This document shows positions 22,456 through 32,689 of a stretch of DNA of 64,000 bases, in pieces. The notes under the pieces were generated by a model, which saw nothing but the letters and a program-made list of their open reading frames with translations, was not told where the DNA came from and did not search any database. The DNA is from Mikania micrantha. Its lineage: Eukaryota > Streptophyta > Magnoliopsida > Asterales > Asteraceae. A program made the position numbers and the translations under genes. The stretch's first letter is position 1. Each line of letters opens with the position of its first letter. The stretch covers positions 43,917,815-43,981,814 of the forward strand of contig CM018683.1 in the NCBI GenBank assembly GCA_009363875.1, written 5' to 3'.

Positions 22456-23850
22456 TTGAAAGAAGAGAATGTGGGTTTTGAACGCGTCTTCGGACAAGTC
22501 AAGAACTTGGAAGACAATGACCATGGGATAAAGATACGATTCGGTCGAATGTGGGTGCCCAGAAATGGGGACATTCGAGCGAGGATTTTAGACGAAGCCC
22601 ACAAGTCACGATACTCGGTACACCCCGGTGCAACGAAGATGTATCAAGATCTCCGACAGGATTATTGGTGGCCGGGCATGAAGTTTAATGTGATGCAGTA
22701 TGTGAACAGGTGCCTTACTTGTGCGCAAGTGAAGGCTGAACATCAGAAGCCCTACGGATATGTGCAACCTCTAGAGGTACCGGAATGGAAATGGGAACAC
22801 ATCACCATGGATTTCATTACCAAGCTACCAAAGACAGCTAAGCGACATGATACCATTTGGGTGATTGTGGACCGACTGACGAAGAGTGCACACTTTCTCC
22901 CTATCAGGGAAACGTATACGTCCGAAAGGTTGTCTGAGTTGTTCGTAAAGGAGATTGTGGCCAGACATGGAGTTCCTGTCTCCATTGTGTCAGATCGAGA
23001 TACGAGGTTTACTTCCAGATTCTGGAAGCAGTTTCATGATGCTATGGGAACGAGGTTAAATATCAGTACCGCCTATCACCCTCAGACTGATGGACAGTCA
23101 GAAAGGACTATCCAAACGTTGGAGGATATGCTTAGGGCGTGCATTATCGATTTTGGAGGAAGCTGGGATGACCACTTGCCCTTGGTGGAGTTTTCATATA
23201 ACAACAGCTATCACTCTAGTATCGGAATGCCCCCATACGAGGCGTTGTACGGACGACGATGTAGAACCCCGGTATGCTGGGGTGAAGTTGGACAGAAAGA
23301 AATGGGAAACAAGGCTGCTGTGATTGATATGGCAGAAAAACTACGGGTGATAAAAGCACGTATGAAAGCTGCACAAGATCGCCAAAAGTCCTACGCTGAC
23401 AAGCGCCGGAGACCGATCGAGTTTGATGTTGGCGATCGAGTGTTGCTGAAAGTATCACCATGGAAGGGAATCATTCGATTCAGAAAGCGAGGCAAGTTGA
23501 GTCCGAGGTACATTGGACCATTTTCGATAAAGGCAAGGGTAGGGAAGGTCGCGTATCGACTAGACCTACCAGAAGAGCTGAACGGGATTCATCCTACCTT
23601 TCACGTGTCGCATCTTAGGAAGTGCTTGGCAGACGAGCAGGCGCATGTTCCTTTAGATGACATTGAGGTAGATAATCGACTGAACTACATTGAAGAACCA
23701 GTCGCCATTGTGGATACGAAGGAAAAGCAGTTAAGGAATAAAACGGTTCGTCAAGTAAGGGTTCAGTGGAAGCATCGGAAAGGTTCAGACACGACGTGGG
23801 AATTGGAAGACGAGATGAGGGAGTTGTATCCTCATTTGTTCGATGTGTAA
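22456..23850 (+). pseudogene. Element B integrase with C-terminal chromodomain-like tail
   Basis: Would insert the cDNA into nuclear DNA. 464 codons open from ATG 22456 to TAA 23848-23850. In relatives this is the C-terminal part of pol, so the start is only where the frame reopens. Seen: an HHCC zinc region (HKSRYSVHPG... to CLTCAQVKAEHQ, about 22600-22745); core residues in MDFITKLP, VSDRDTRF and GQSERTIQTLEDML (about 22808, 22990, 23100), fitting the DD-E triad; and the C-terminal part with VRVQWKHRKGSDTTWELE (23752-23808), like the chromodomain-type end of chromoviruses. It is intact within itself but separated from RT by a frameshift near 22420. Confidence 0.88.
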
Positions 23851-23879
23851 CAAGGCAGGTTTCGGGACGAAACCTATTG

Positions 23880-23894
23880 TAAGGAGGGGAGACT
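23880..23894 (+). other. Polypurine tract, element B
   Basis: TAAGGAGGGGAGACT immediately before the 3' LTR at 23895. Confidence 0.9.
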
Positions 23895-26180
23895 TGTAAC
23901 ATCCCAAATTTTCTAAGATACAAGTTATTTGAATTCTACGTACGTATAACGGATAGGTAACTTGTGGGAAAATAGACGAAAATAACTAAGATGGGGCTTA
24001 GAAATCGTGTACTCGAAATATGGAGATTTCGAGTACACCATATTTCGAGTACTCCCTATTTCGTGTACTCAGGTGTTCGAGTACGGGCACCTTGTCTATA
24101 AATAGTCGTGCCTTGGGAAATGTGACAACCTTTGGTTGGAAGCACAGTCCCTCTCGAGTACACGAAGTTTAAGTCCAAGAATTTCAAGAATCAAACTTTG
24201 ATCGACCAAACGAAGTAGGAAACGCACGGGATTCTACCAGGAGGATCAGCTACCTTCAAGTAAGTGATTCATGTATAGAAAGCTGGATTTTTATACAAAA
24301 GTTAGGATGGTTAAACAAAGGGTGAACTTATGCATAAAGCTCACACCTTTATGCATAAAGTTCATAACTTTGAGGTTCCAATACGTTGGTAACAACATAA
24401 GGAACCTAGAACTAGCTCCCCAAGGTCTTAGATGAATTTCTGAGATGTTTAATGACAAAATGATGAGTACACGAAGCTATGCACTAAGGGTACTCGAAAT
24501 CATACTTAGAATTTCGTGTACATGAGTATTTCGAGTACATGGGTATTTCGAATACAATGGCTATTTCGTGTACATGGAATTTCGTGTACAGGGGTATTTC
24601 GAGTACAATGGCTATTTCGTGTACATGGAATTTCGTGTACAGGGCATTTCGTGAACAAGGGATGTTTCGAGTACATGGCAATTCGTGTACATGAGAACTT
24701 AACGAATTTCAAGGGTTTCGAACACTTAGCTAAGTTTCGAGAACTTGGATTCAGAAAGGGGGACTAGTAGGCTATGAGGACTTAGAATAATTTCTAAGTC
24801 TAAGTATGTGATGTGATGGTATGTGACGATATGATGTAACTGATATAGGTCCTTAAGGCCCTAGCTAAGGAGTTCGGCTAAGGTTAACAAGAGTCTACTG
24901 TCAGGTGAGTTCTAGACGCCCTATTTCATGTTAACTGTTTTGGGCTGACATACATGCTTATGGTTATGTTATGATGTTATGTGCTTATGATGATGAATGA
25001 ATGATGGTATGCCCTGACTATGTATGCATGCGTATGTGCTAGTATGATCTAAGCATGAAAGTATGATAAGTATGATGAATGCATGAGAAATGAATTACGA
25101 TGATGAATAACATGACATGAAGATGATGCTAGCATTTGATATGATGATGGCTTTATGACAACATGCTTCATGATGATAACTATGAGAACCGTTATAGGAG
25201 TATGACGAGGTCCTAGGTTGCTAGGATGAAAGTATGATATGTAGGCATGACGACATGATATTATGATATGCTGATGATGCTAGTATGCTATGATGAACTG
25301 TGCATGATGACAGTATGCTATGATGGTATGATGAGACGATGCTAGTATAACATGTCTAAGATGCCATGATGACTGCTATGAATGATGTTATGATGTTAGC
25401 AGTAAATGTTATGATGATTATGATAAAAGATGATATAATGCTAGTATATCATGTATGACGAACGAACGATGTCCTATACGTGTTATAGGATAAGTATGAA
25501 AGGTGTACCAGCTCTTGTGATGGCTGGGTATGATAGTCAACCACGACTATAACTGGGTATGATAGTCAACCACGACTATAACTGGGTATGATAGTCAACC
25601 ACGACTATAACTGGGTATGATAGTCAACCACGACTATAACTGGGTATGATAGTCAACCACGACTATAACTGGGTATGATAGTCAACCACGACTATAACTG
25701 GGTATGATAGTCAACCACGACTATAACTGGGTATGATAGTCAACCACGACTATAACTGGGTATGGAGCCTTGTGCAGGCATAAGCCCACTGTTCGTATAG
25801 TAACAGGGGAACGTATGATGATGATGATGTAAGGATGTTATGTGCTAAGGTTATGGACTATGTGAATGAAATGATGTGTATGTTAAGTATGTTAAATGTT
25901 GTTTTATGAAAACTAGAACTCACCAGCGTAAGCTGACTTGATTTAGCATGTATGTCAGGTTGAAGGTATGATAAGAGGAGGCATGGAGCTCGGGCATCCA
26001 GTTAGACGATCCATTGGTTTTGGCAAATCCGATATGTTTTTGATACAGACACTTTATTGATTTCTGTTTATCAAACTATGTTTACATTTCCGCTGCATGA
26101 TTATGAAAGTTTTTAGTTTAAGAGCTATGTGTTATGATGAGAACCAACCTCTGTGAGGTGCCCGGTTTCGGGGCCCCACA
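23895..26180 (+). repeat. Element B 3' LTR
   Basis: Same length (2286 bp) as the 5' LTR with three differences seen by eye. Carries the same TATA, motif clusters and eight-copy hairpin array (25526-25757). Confidence 0.97.
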
Positions 26181-26185
26181 TATAT
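26181..26185. repeat. Target site duplication of element B, right copy
   Basis: TATAT, identical to 16668-16672. Confidence 0.95.
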
Positions 26186-28854
26186 GTAGGGCTTACATAT
26201 CACGAATGAAGCCGCCAGCCCACCACACACTTAACCGAACTCAATACCACATGTATTGTAGCTATAGATACCTATTTCATCACACATAGGCATAATCACA
26301 ATCAGAATCTCCCATATGATAAACCATTACTTCACAATGATATTAACATAGCATAATAGGTTTTTAAAGAGTACCAATCTCCATAGTTATAAATGGTGGA
26401 TTACCACAGTTATTAATGGTGGTATACTCATTGAGTTCTAAAGAGTAAAACTATCCATATTTATAAATGGTGGATTATCACAGTTATAAATGTTGGTGTT
26501 ACCACGTTTATCAGGGGTGATATACTCTTTAAGTTTCATTGGAACTTACTATTACTCACATTGGATTTGGAAGTGAGAGTAAGTCTGACACGTTGTTATA
26601 TCCCAATTGATAAATAAAATTGAATTGACCACATTTTAGCCACCACAAAGGCAAACCACAATGTCCTCGATTCATTCCTATTTATTAGTTTTCCCAAGAC
26701 CTCACAACTATCTGCCACCAGCTTATGACTCGAGTGAGATAAGTCACTCAGTCTCCCAGTCCATAGGATAGAAGTGGTGAGATAATTAGCAGACACTATC
26801 ATGCTCTTATCACCCATGTTAGAAATGATAGAGTTGGTATAGGCTGGCTAAAAATCAAAAGAGTTCTTATAGTCCTCATCCCATAAGCATCAACTCATAA
26901 CCTCATGTTCATCATCTCATAGGAATCTCATAGAATAACACACATGGACTCATAGGAATAATAGATCTAATCTCTTAGAATTAACTAAGTATTCTCACAG
27001 GAATAGCAGTTATAATTCCTTAGAATTAATAAATTAATTCATCAGAATAACATGTATACCTCAAAAGGATCACCGTTGTAATTACAGAGGAATAATAGTC
27101 TTATCTCTTAGAATTCACAGATATTGTCTCAAAGTAATAATAGTTATAAACTCATAGAAATCATAGATATGGTCTAACAAGAATAGCAGTTATAATCCCA
27201 CGGTCATTAACATTAACATAACAAGGCATACAATTGTAATAATAAAGTAAAACCTTATTATCATATAGTGTACTAAAACAATTAAGAAAAGGTTTTAGCA
27301 TGTTCTCAGCCTCATAGTTAAATCAAAAGATTAGTAAAAAGGGGCACATGAACTCACTTGGTATTGTAGTGGTTGACTAAGTAATCACAGAATGCACTCG
27401 CTCACTTGTTGTTCTTGAGGTTGTATTTACGATCCTGTGTTTGATTCCAATTGTGTGTAACTTATAAGTATAAGTTATGTATTTGAAAGTTAACCCTAAA
27501 GTTGGTTAACACTAAAGTTGGTTAACTCTTATAGGTCCTTGTTATTCGCTTTGTCTTGAATTCTTATGATAATGTAATATATTAATACTTAATCATTTTA
27601 GATTAAGCTTAGTACATACTACATTCATAGTTTGCATGTTTTAAACCCAACTTATAATCTTAACCTACTATATGTGTTTTGAAATCACAATTATTTTCTA
27701 AGTATAAAACTTAGGCTTATTGGTTCAAAGTTTAGTGTTTCACCCTTATGGTAACTTAAAATTATAATCATCATCTTAATATATTAACATAAGTAATATG
27801 TTGATAAGTTACCATCTTATGAAATTACAAAATGATTTAAGAAAATTTTGTTAACACTTGAGTGAAAAACCTAATCTTCTTTGTACGAAATATATTTTAC
27901 TTAACATCACTTGAGTATAAGTTAAAAATATTTTGCTATAGAACACACTATTTTTATAGTTTATAATCATCTAGAACTTGTTTTGATTAATGTCAATTAC
28001 AACAGAGGATAGTATCATTGGATATGGTCTCAACCGGTTACACAAACCCTAATGGACCACCCGTCGACCCTAGCTTGTTCTCATTGATCCTATGGTTTTG
28101 TTTCAGACCATTTTAGTTGATACTTGTTTTGGATTACTTGGAAGATTCTTAGGCATTAGTATCGACAAAACCAGACCTAATATCGATGTCCTGATATCGA
28201 TTATACGCCAACATTTCTAAGGAATATGGTTATCGATACAACCAGTATCGACAGCAGTGTGTTCATCGACCCTAATGCCCCCGATCCTATTAATATCGAT
28301 GGTCCCTGAGCTGGTACAACTTGTAAGCTTCGAACTTACTAAGTTCGGTGGGGGTCCATCGATATTACAGCCCATAGAGGTTATTAGAATCATGGTATCC
28401 TCCTGGTTCAGCAGCTCATCGATATTAGCCAAGTTTCTCAGCTCATCCATCGATATTGTGATCCCATGTGTCGATACTATAAGCATAAACTTATACATCA
28501 TCATTATGATGTTGCCCAAGAATGGTGACACTGATTTCATGCCAAGCTAACATGATTTGATGTCCTGATTTCGAATTCTAAGTTCAAATAACTAGTTTTT
28601 GTAAAACCCAGAACCTCCGAACGTTAAAGCTCCCATTACCTTCTATTTTGTTGATTTCACAGCCGATCCTTTGTACTTTTGTGTAGATAATGTTGAGATC
28701 TTGGTTTGGATACCAAATTTGAAGAATTTGGCCAAGAAATGAAGGAGATATGGTGATTTTTGTTAGTGTTTTCCAGAGAGAGAATCAAAAACCCGGATTT
28801 AGTGTTAGAGAGAGTGGGAAGGTAATAAATGAGGAGATAGGGTGTCGTTTAGGG

Positions 28855-28864
28855 TTTATATACC
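28855..28864 (-). promoter_or_regulatory. TATA box of LTR H
   Basis: Minus strand GTATATAAAC, followed in the sense direction by a purine/pyrimidine-skewed untranslated region, as in LTR 30232 and C. Confidence 0.5.
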
Positions 28865-29082
28865 CTATAGAGTTTCGGGTTCGTTTCATTTCACTCGGTT
28901 CTCTTTTTTGTTATGTTTTCGAAACGTAACGTGCGAATTTACGCACGTTAAATAAAATAGTTTTCTTTACATTTTTCTAAGGTTATAATTCCTAATAAAT
29001 ATTTTAAATCTCTTTTCTTAATTTTTATTATTTCGAAATGTTCATTATTATACTGTTTCGTCAGATCGTATTACCACTGCGC

Positions 29083-29217
29083 GTATTCGTTCAAATCATC
29101 ACCTGAACAAACACGCCGATAGTTTTACTTTCTGATCTTGTCTTTCAACTTTTCAGTTATCATTCAGAACGTTAAACCCACACATATGTTTGTGTGAATC
29201 GTCGCCCATGCAAACAC
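29083..29217 (-). promoter_or_regulatory. Paired GTGACGAT-type inverted repeats, LTR H
   Basis: Two sites, 29083-29114 and 29189-29217. The first has TTTGTTCAG-GTGATGAT-TTGAACGAA on the minus strand. They match pairs in four other LTRs here. Confidence 0.5.
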
Positions 29218-29634
29218 ACCGTCAGTTTATTATTCTGAAATGATACTGAACTTCTGTTTTAAATTGGATTCCCTCACTAATGGACTCAACTGAACTTATC
29301 TATTTGCACATAGTTATACTGTTTACACACTGAATTATCGGCCATCTGATTTCTGTTATTTATGGAAATCAGATCGCAACCGATATGTTTTTGTCGTTTG
29401 TTCTCACACTTGTTATTTCTCATGATTTGTTGTATTTATGTATTTCGATTTTCATCAAAATACATACAACTGTCGTATATTCTATAGTCCTGTTGTCACA
29501 CAATTGTTTCACCCAATAATTATTCACACATAGTTTTCCACACATAGTTATTTACACACATAGTTATTTACACACAGTTATGGTGAAAGTACACATACCA
29601 TACGGATTGCCGGACGATCTGGTACTAGTTGTCA

Positions 29635-30231
29635 CAATTACAATACTCGTGATTTAGAAATGGCTGTAATATTCAAACTTAAGATTTGGAGACGTTATTT
29701 ATATTGAACGAAGTGTACGATATACACTTATCAAAAAAGTCTTCAACGTATTCTAGATCAGAAAATGTTGAACACGTGTCAAAGGCGATAGGTGGAACTC
29801 TTAAACGATTATGATTGCGAAATTCGTTATCACCCAGGAAAGGCATATGTAGTTGCGGATGCCTAAAGTCGCAAGGAAAGAGTCAAAGCCTAACATGTAA
29901 AAGCATCAGGAATGACTATTTAAACAAGTCTAATTCCTCAAATATGTTACGCTCAACAGCAAGCCTTACAATTAAGAAATTACCCTACTTAAAAACTCCA
30001 GAGATTAGATAAACAAATAGAAACCAAGGTAGATGTAGTATTGTATTTCAAGAACCGAATATGAATCCCAGAATTTGGTGACATTAGACAAATCCAAGAA
30101 ACACACAAATCCAAGTATTCTTTTCATCTGGGTGTCGACAAAATGTATAAAGATATTAGAGACTTTTACCAATGGCCCAATATGAAGAAACAAGTAGCAT
30201 AATATGTAGATAGATACTTAACATGCCTTAA
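29635..30231 (+). pseudogene. Gypsy RNase H and integrase N-terminal fragment (element X?)
   Basis: Frame 29637 onward reads NTRDLEMAVIFKLKIWRRYLY, later LLNDYDCEIRYHPGKA (RNase H end) and, after a divergent linker, FGDIR, YKDIRDFYQWPNMKKQVA and YVDRYLTC of the integrase zinc region. In-frame TGA, TAG and TAA codons occur (near 29704, 29791, 29863). It begins where LTR H stops, in the NYTTHDLE region of RNase H, and is cut at 30231 by the LTR starting at 30232. The missing integrase core probably reappears, with a gap, at 40568. It is a relic that makes nothing. Confidence 0.85.
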
Positions 30232-31465
30232 TGTAACAACAGTGTCTGAACAATATGATTGAACAGTAGGGTTGTACAGTAGATGATTGTACGAAACTTA
30301 CCTGTAAACTATTTTGTGATAATTCTATGTTAAACAGTTTTGTGAACAGTGTAGAAACTCATTACTGACATACTACTCACACAAACACAATACAGATTCA
30401 AATACAATGTGAAACTCTAAGCAATAACACACATATTGATTGTTAGACATATGTGAGGTTATCAAATACAACACAGTAAAGGATGCCATTATGGGGATGT
30501 TAAACAGACAGTGTATTCGTTTGGGTGATGATTTGCACGAATATCTTTGTCAGTTTTGTATTCTGAATGATATCTTATAATTAAAAAACCAAATCGGAAT
30601 GTAAATTTGTCGTCATGTTCATATGGGTGACGATCTCTACGAATACGCGCAAAAAGGATACGATCTGATGAAACGATAAAAATACACGTTTTCAAAAGTT
30701 TAAAAATAATAATAATATATTTAGAACATTTATTAGGAATTACCACTTAAAAAGATTTAAAAACATCTATATTTATAAAATTTTGTAACTTTACGTAACG
30801 ATACGAAAACGACACGCTAAAACGAACACACCAGAACACACCCGGGCTATAAAAGCCCTAAATCATCTCCTGCTACCCCATTGAATGCAGCCCAACCTCT
30901 TTCTCTCTTCAAACTTTTTAGAGCTCTCTCTACAAAAAGCCACACTATACCTAGCCAAAACTCAACCAAATCGGACGTTCTTGGTGTAAAAACGATCCTT
31001 GCAACGAGAAGAACACGAAAGTACAAAGGATATGCTTATCAAGATTCTAGTGAGAAGGTTTGGTTTACTAGGGTTTTCTACAATTCCGACTGCATGAACT
31101 TGTTAACCAGTTTTAGCACCTCAAACCACTTAGGATTTGCACAATGATGGATTTAGGACTCATGGAACAGGTCGAAATAAAGTTTGGAAAAGATGAAATT
31201 GGCTGGAAACCTACTGGGAACAAATCGATGGATGCAACACCATGAAACAATAGTATCGATGGCTGGAGTATGTACATCACTGTTTCCATCGAATTTGATA
31301 AGTTCGATGAGCCAACCATTGATACTAAGTGTCAAGATTGACAAGTTCGACGGTCCAAGGGATCTGAGTCAAGGGTTCATCGATACTAATACATGGTGGG
31401 CCAAGGACATCAATATTAACCACATGTCGAAATTAATAGTATCGACCGGGAGGTTTCTTGGATAG
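30232..31465 (+). mobile_element. Truncated E-type LTR
   Basis: Starts TGTAACAACAGTGTCTG after CTTAA. Contains two GTGACGAT-type sites (30513-30646), a TATA (CTATAAAAGCC at 30845-30855), a CT-rich leader and TATCGAT motifs (31180-31465). It ends abruptly against copia gag sequence. The ORF at 30881-31147 lies in the transcribed leader and is not a recognised gene. Confidence 0.7.
30513..30646 (+). promoter_or_regulatory. Paired GTGACGAT-type inverted repeats, LTR 30232
   Basis: 30513-30544 has TATTCGTTTGG and TTGCACGAATA around GTGATGAT; 30617-30646 has GTGACGAT. They lie about 200-330 bp upstream of the TATA box. Confidence 0.5.
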
Positions 31466-31469
31466 CAAG

Positions 31470-31745
31470 GACGTGAACAAATTTGTGCTTGTCGATTCTA
31501 TCATGGGACCATCGATAGTGTTCCAAATCATAAAGCTTCTTTTCATCTTCAGTAAGAAGTGACACATTTTTATAAACCCCATTGAGTTGAGGTTGCTCAT
31601 ATCCTTCAATTAATGGTGTCATCAGACTAGGATTGACAATAGACAAAAAGGATTCAAACCGAGCACTCCACGATGAGTACTCACTCAATGATACCAGTTT
31701 TGGTGGCTTGGTCATTGTACCAGCCTCATTATCAGATAGAAACAC
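31470..31745 (-). pseudogene. Copia (Sirevirus-like) gag N-terminal fragment
   Basis: The minus strand from ATG 31743-31745 reads MFLSDNEAGTMTKPPKLVSL, then SSWSARFESFLS, LIEGYEQPQ and LLTEDEKKLYDLE. This is the gag start typical of plant copia elements (PPKL..., W..RFE, EGY). Only about 90 residues remain; the rest was lost at the junction near 31465 with the E-type LTR. It follows its own LTR and primer-binding site in the sense direction (from 32180 downward), so it is the true 5' end of a copia internal region. Confidence 0.75.
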
Positions 31746-32165
31746 AGATAATGAAGATAAATTGGCGATTGGAGATGTTTTGTTGATTAAAAAAACACTT
31801 ATGAAAAATTGAGAACCTGATTTGTCGATATTAGCAGTATCGACACTACTGTGTCATCGATACTATTAGTATCGATGAGAACTTGTCGATACTAGAAAGT
31901 TCAATGAAAAACTTGTCGATATTATTAATATCGACAGAAGTATTATTTATACTATCAATATCGATGCTAAACAGCTCCAAAACCGTTTTCTTCGAACTTA
32001 ACACCTTTGAATTTGAAAATTTTGAATCTTGACAAGCTTTCAAGTGCAGTTTAATGACAAAACATCATTTAATCATCAAATTGATCAAATTATCATAAAA
32101 AAAATCTTCAAAAATACAAAATTCACCTAAAAGTTTGTTCAACCAAGATCCTAACCAAGCAAAAT
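31746..32165 (-). other. Copia 5' leader with palindromes
   Basis: Untranslated stretch between primer-binding site and gag. Contains TCGATACTATTAGTATCGA exactly at 31857-31875 and several relaxed copies (31824-31960). No gene. Confidence 0.7.
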
Positions 32166-32177
32166 GCTTTGATACCA
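32166..32177 (-). other. Primer-binding site, copia element
   Basis: Minus strand TGGTATCAAAGC, initiator tRNA-Met type with one change, two bases after the LTR end. Confidence 0.75.
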
Positions 32178-32179
32178 CT

Positions 32180-32664
32180 TGTAGGTCCATAATTAGGATC
32201 TAATGATTTGGTATAACTAGATATTGTGTGCAGAAACCATAATATCAAGTTTGAACACAAATGTAATGAATTAAGAATAATAGAATCAACCACATAAACT
32301 CAATTTCTTTGTATTAATATCTTGAATGAAGAATATACAAGTAGAGAGAAATTCACACTTAGAATTCTGAGTTATGTTCAACCACTACTGAAAACATCGA
32401 ATCTAAGCTATTTATAAGCAGATTTGTCGATACTAATAGTATCGATGCTAGTACTATCGATACTATTAGTATCGACAGTTTAACACTTAGTCAATTTTAC
32501 TAACATCAAAACAAAACAAAACAAAACAAAATACAATCAACACAAAATAACATTAAACTAAAACAAACACAAACACAATAAACAAAAAGATCTTCACATC
32601 AAATTAGTTGCGGTCTTCAGTCTTCAATTTAACAACTGAAGCTGATGCTATCAGGGTACTAACA
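32180..32664 (-). repeat. Copia LTR (485 bp) standing between two internal regions
   Basis: In sense, TGTTAGTACCC...GACCTACA. It has a polypurine tract on its upstream side and a primer-binding site on its downstream side, so it serves at once as the 3' LTR of one copy and the 5' LTR of another. A sense TATA (TTATAAATAG) lies near 32408-32417. Two perfect 19-base palindromes TCGATACTAWTAGTATCGA lie at 32427-32476. Confidence 0.85.
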
Positions 32665-32676
32665 AACTCCCCCTTA
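32665..32676 (-). other. Polypurine tract, copia element
   Basis: Minus strand TAAGGGGGAGTT directly before the LTR TGTTAGTACC. Confidence 0.85.
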
Positions 32677-32689
32677 GCAATAGCTTGTG

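Larger units (their letters stand above)
16673..26180 (+). mobile_element. Gypsy element B, full-length and young (chromovirus, probably Tekay type)
   Basis: Complete structure, 9508 bp: two 2286-bp LTRs of equal length (offset 7222), five-base duplication TATAT, primer-binding site, gag-protease, RT/RNase H, integrase and polypurine tract. By eye I count three LTR differences (17830/25052, 17876/25098, 18577/25799), about 0.13%. Insertion is therefore recent, in the order of tens of thousands of years if a rate near 1.3e-8 per site per year is assumed. The pol frame is broken by three single-base indels. It is nested in LTR H. Confidence 0.95.
26181..29634 (-). mobile_element. LTR H, right part
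   Basis: Continues 16441-16672. It begins inside the GGTGGG...TATA structured module (GCCAGCCCACCACACACTTAAC), has TATCGAT-type motifs (28140-28480), a TATA box (28855-28864), a paired GTGACGAT-type motif (29083-29217), and ends near ...CTAGTTGTCA, where gypsy RNase H coding resumes. All this fits an E-type LTR on the minus strand, strongly diverged. No ORF here resembles a gene. Confidence 0.6.

Noticed and set aside
30881..31147. 88-aa ORF on the plus strand
   Set aside because: Located just after an LTR TATA box in a CT-rich leader; no recognisable protein and not kept in the related LTRs.
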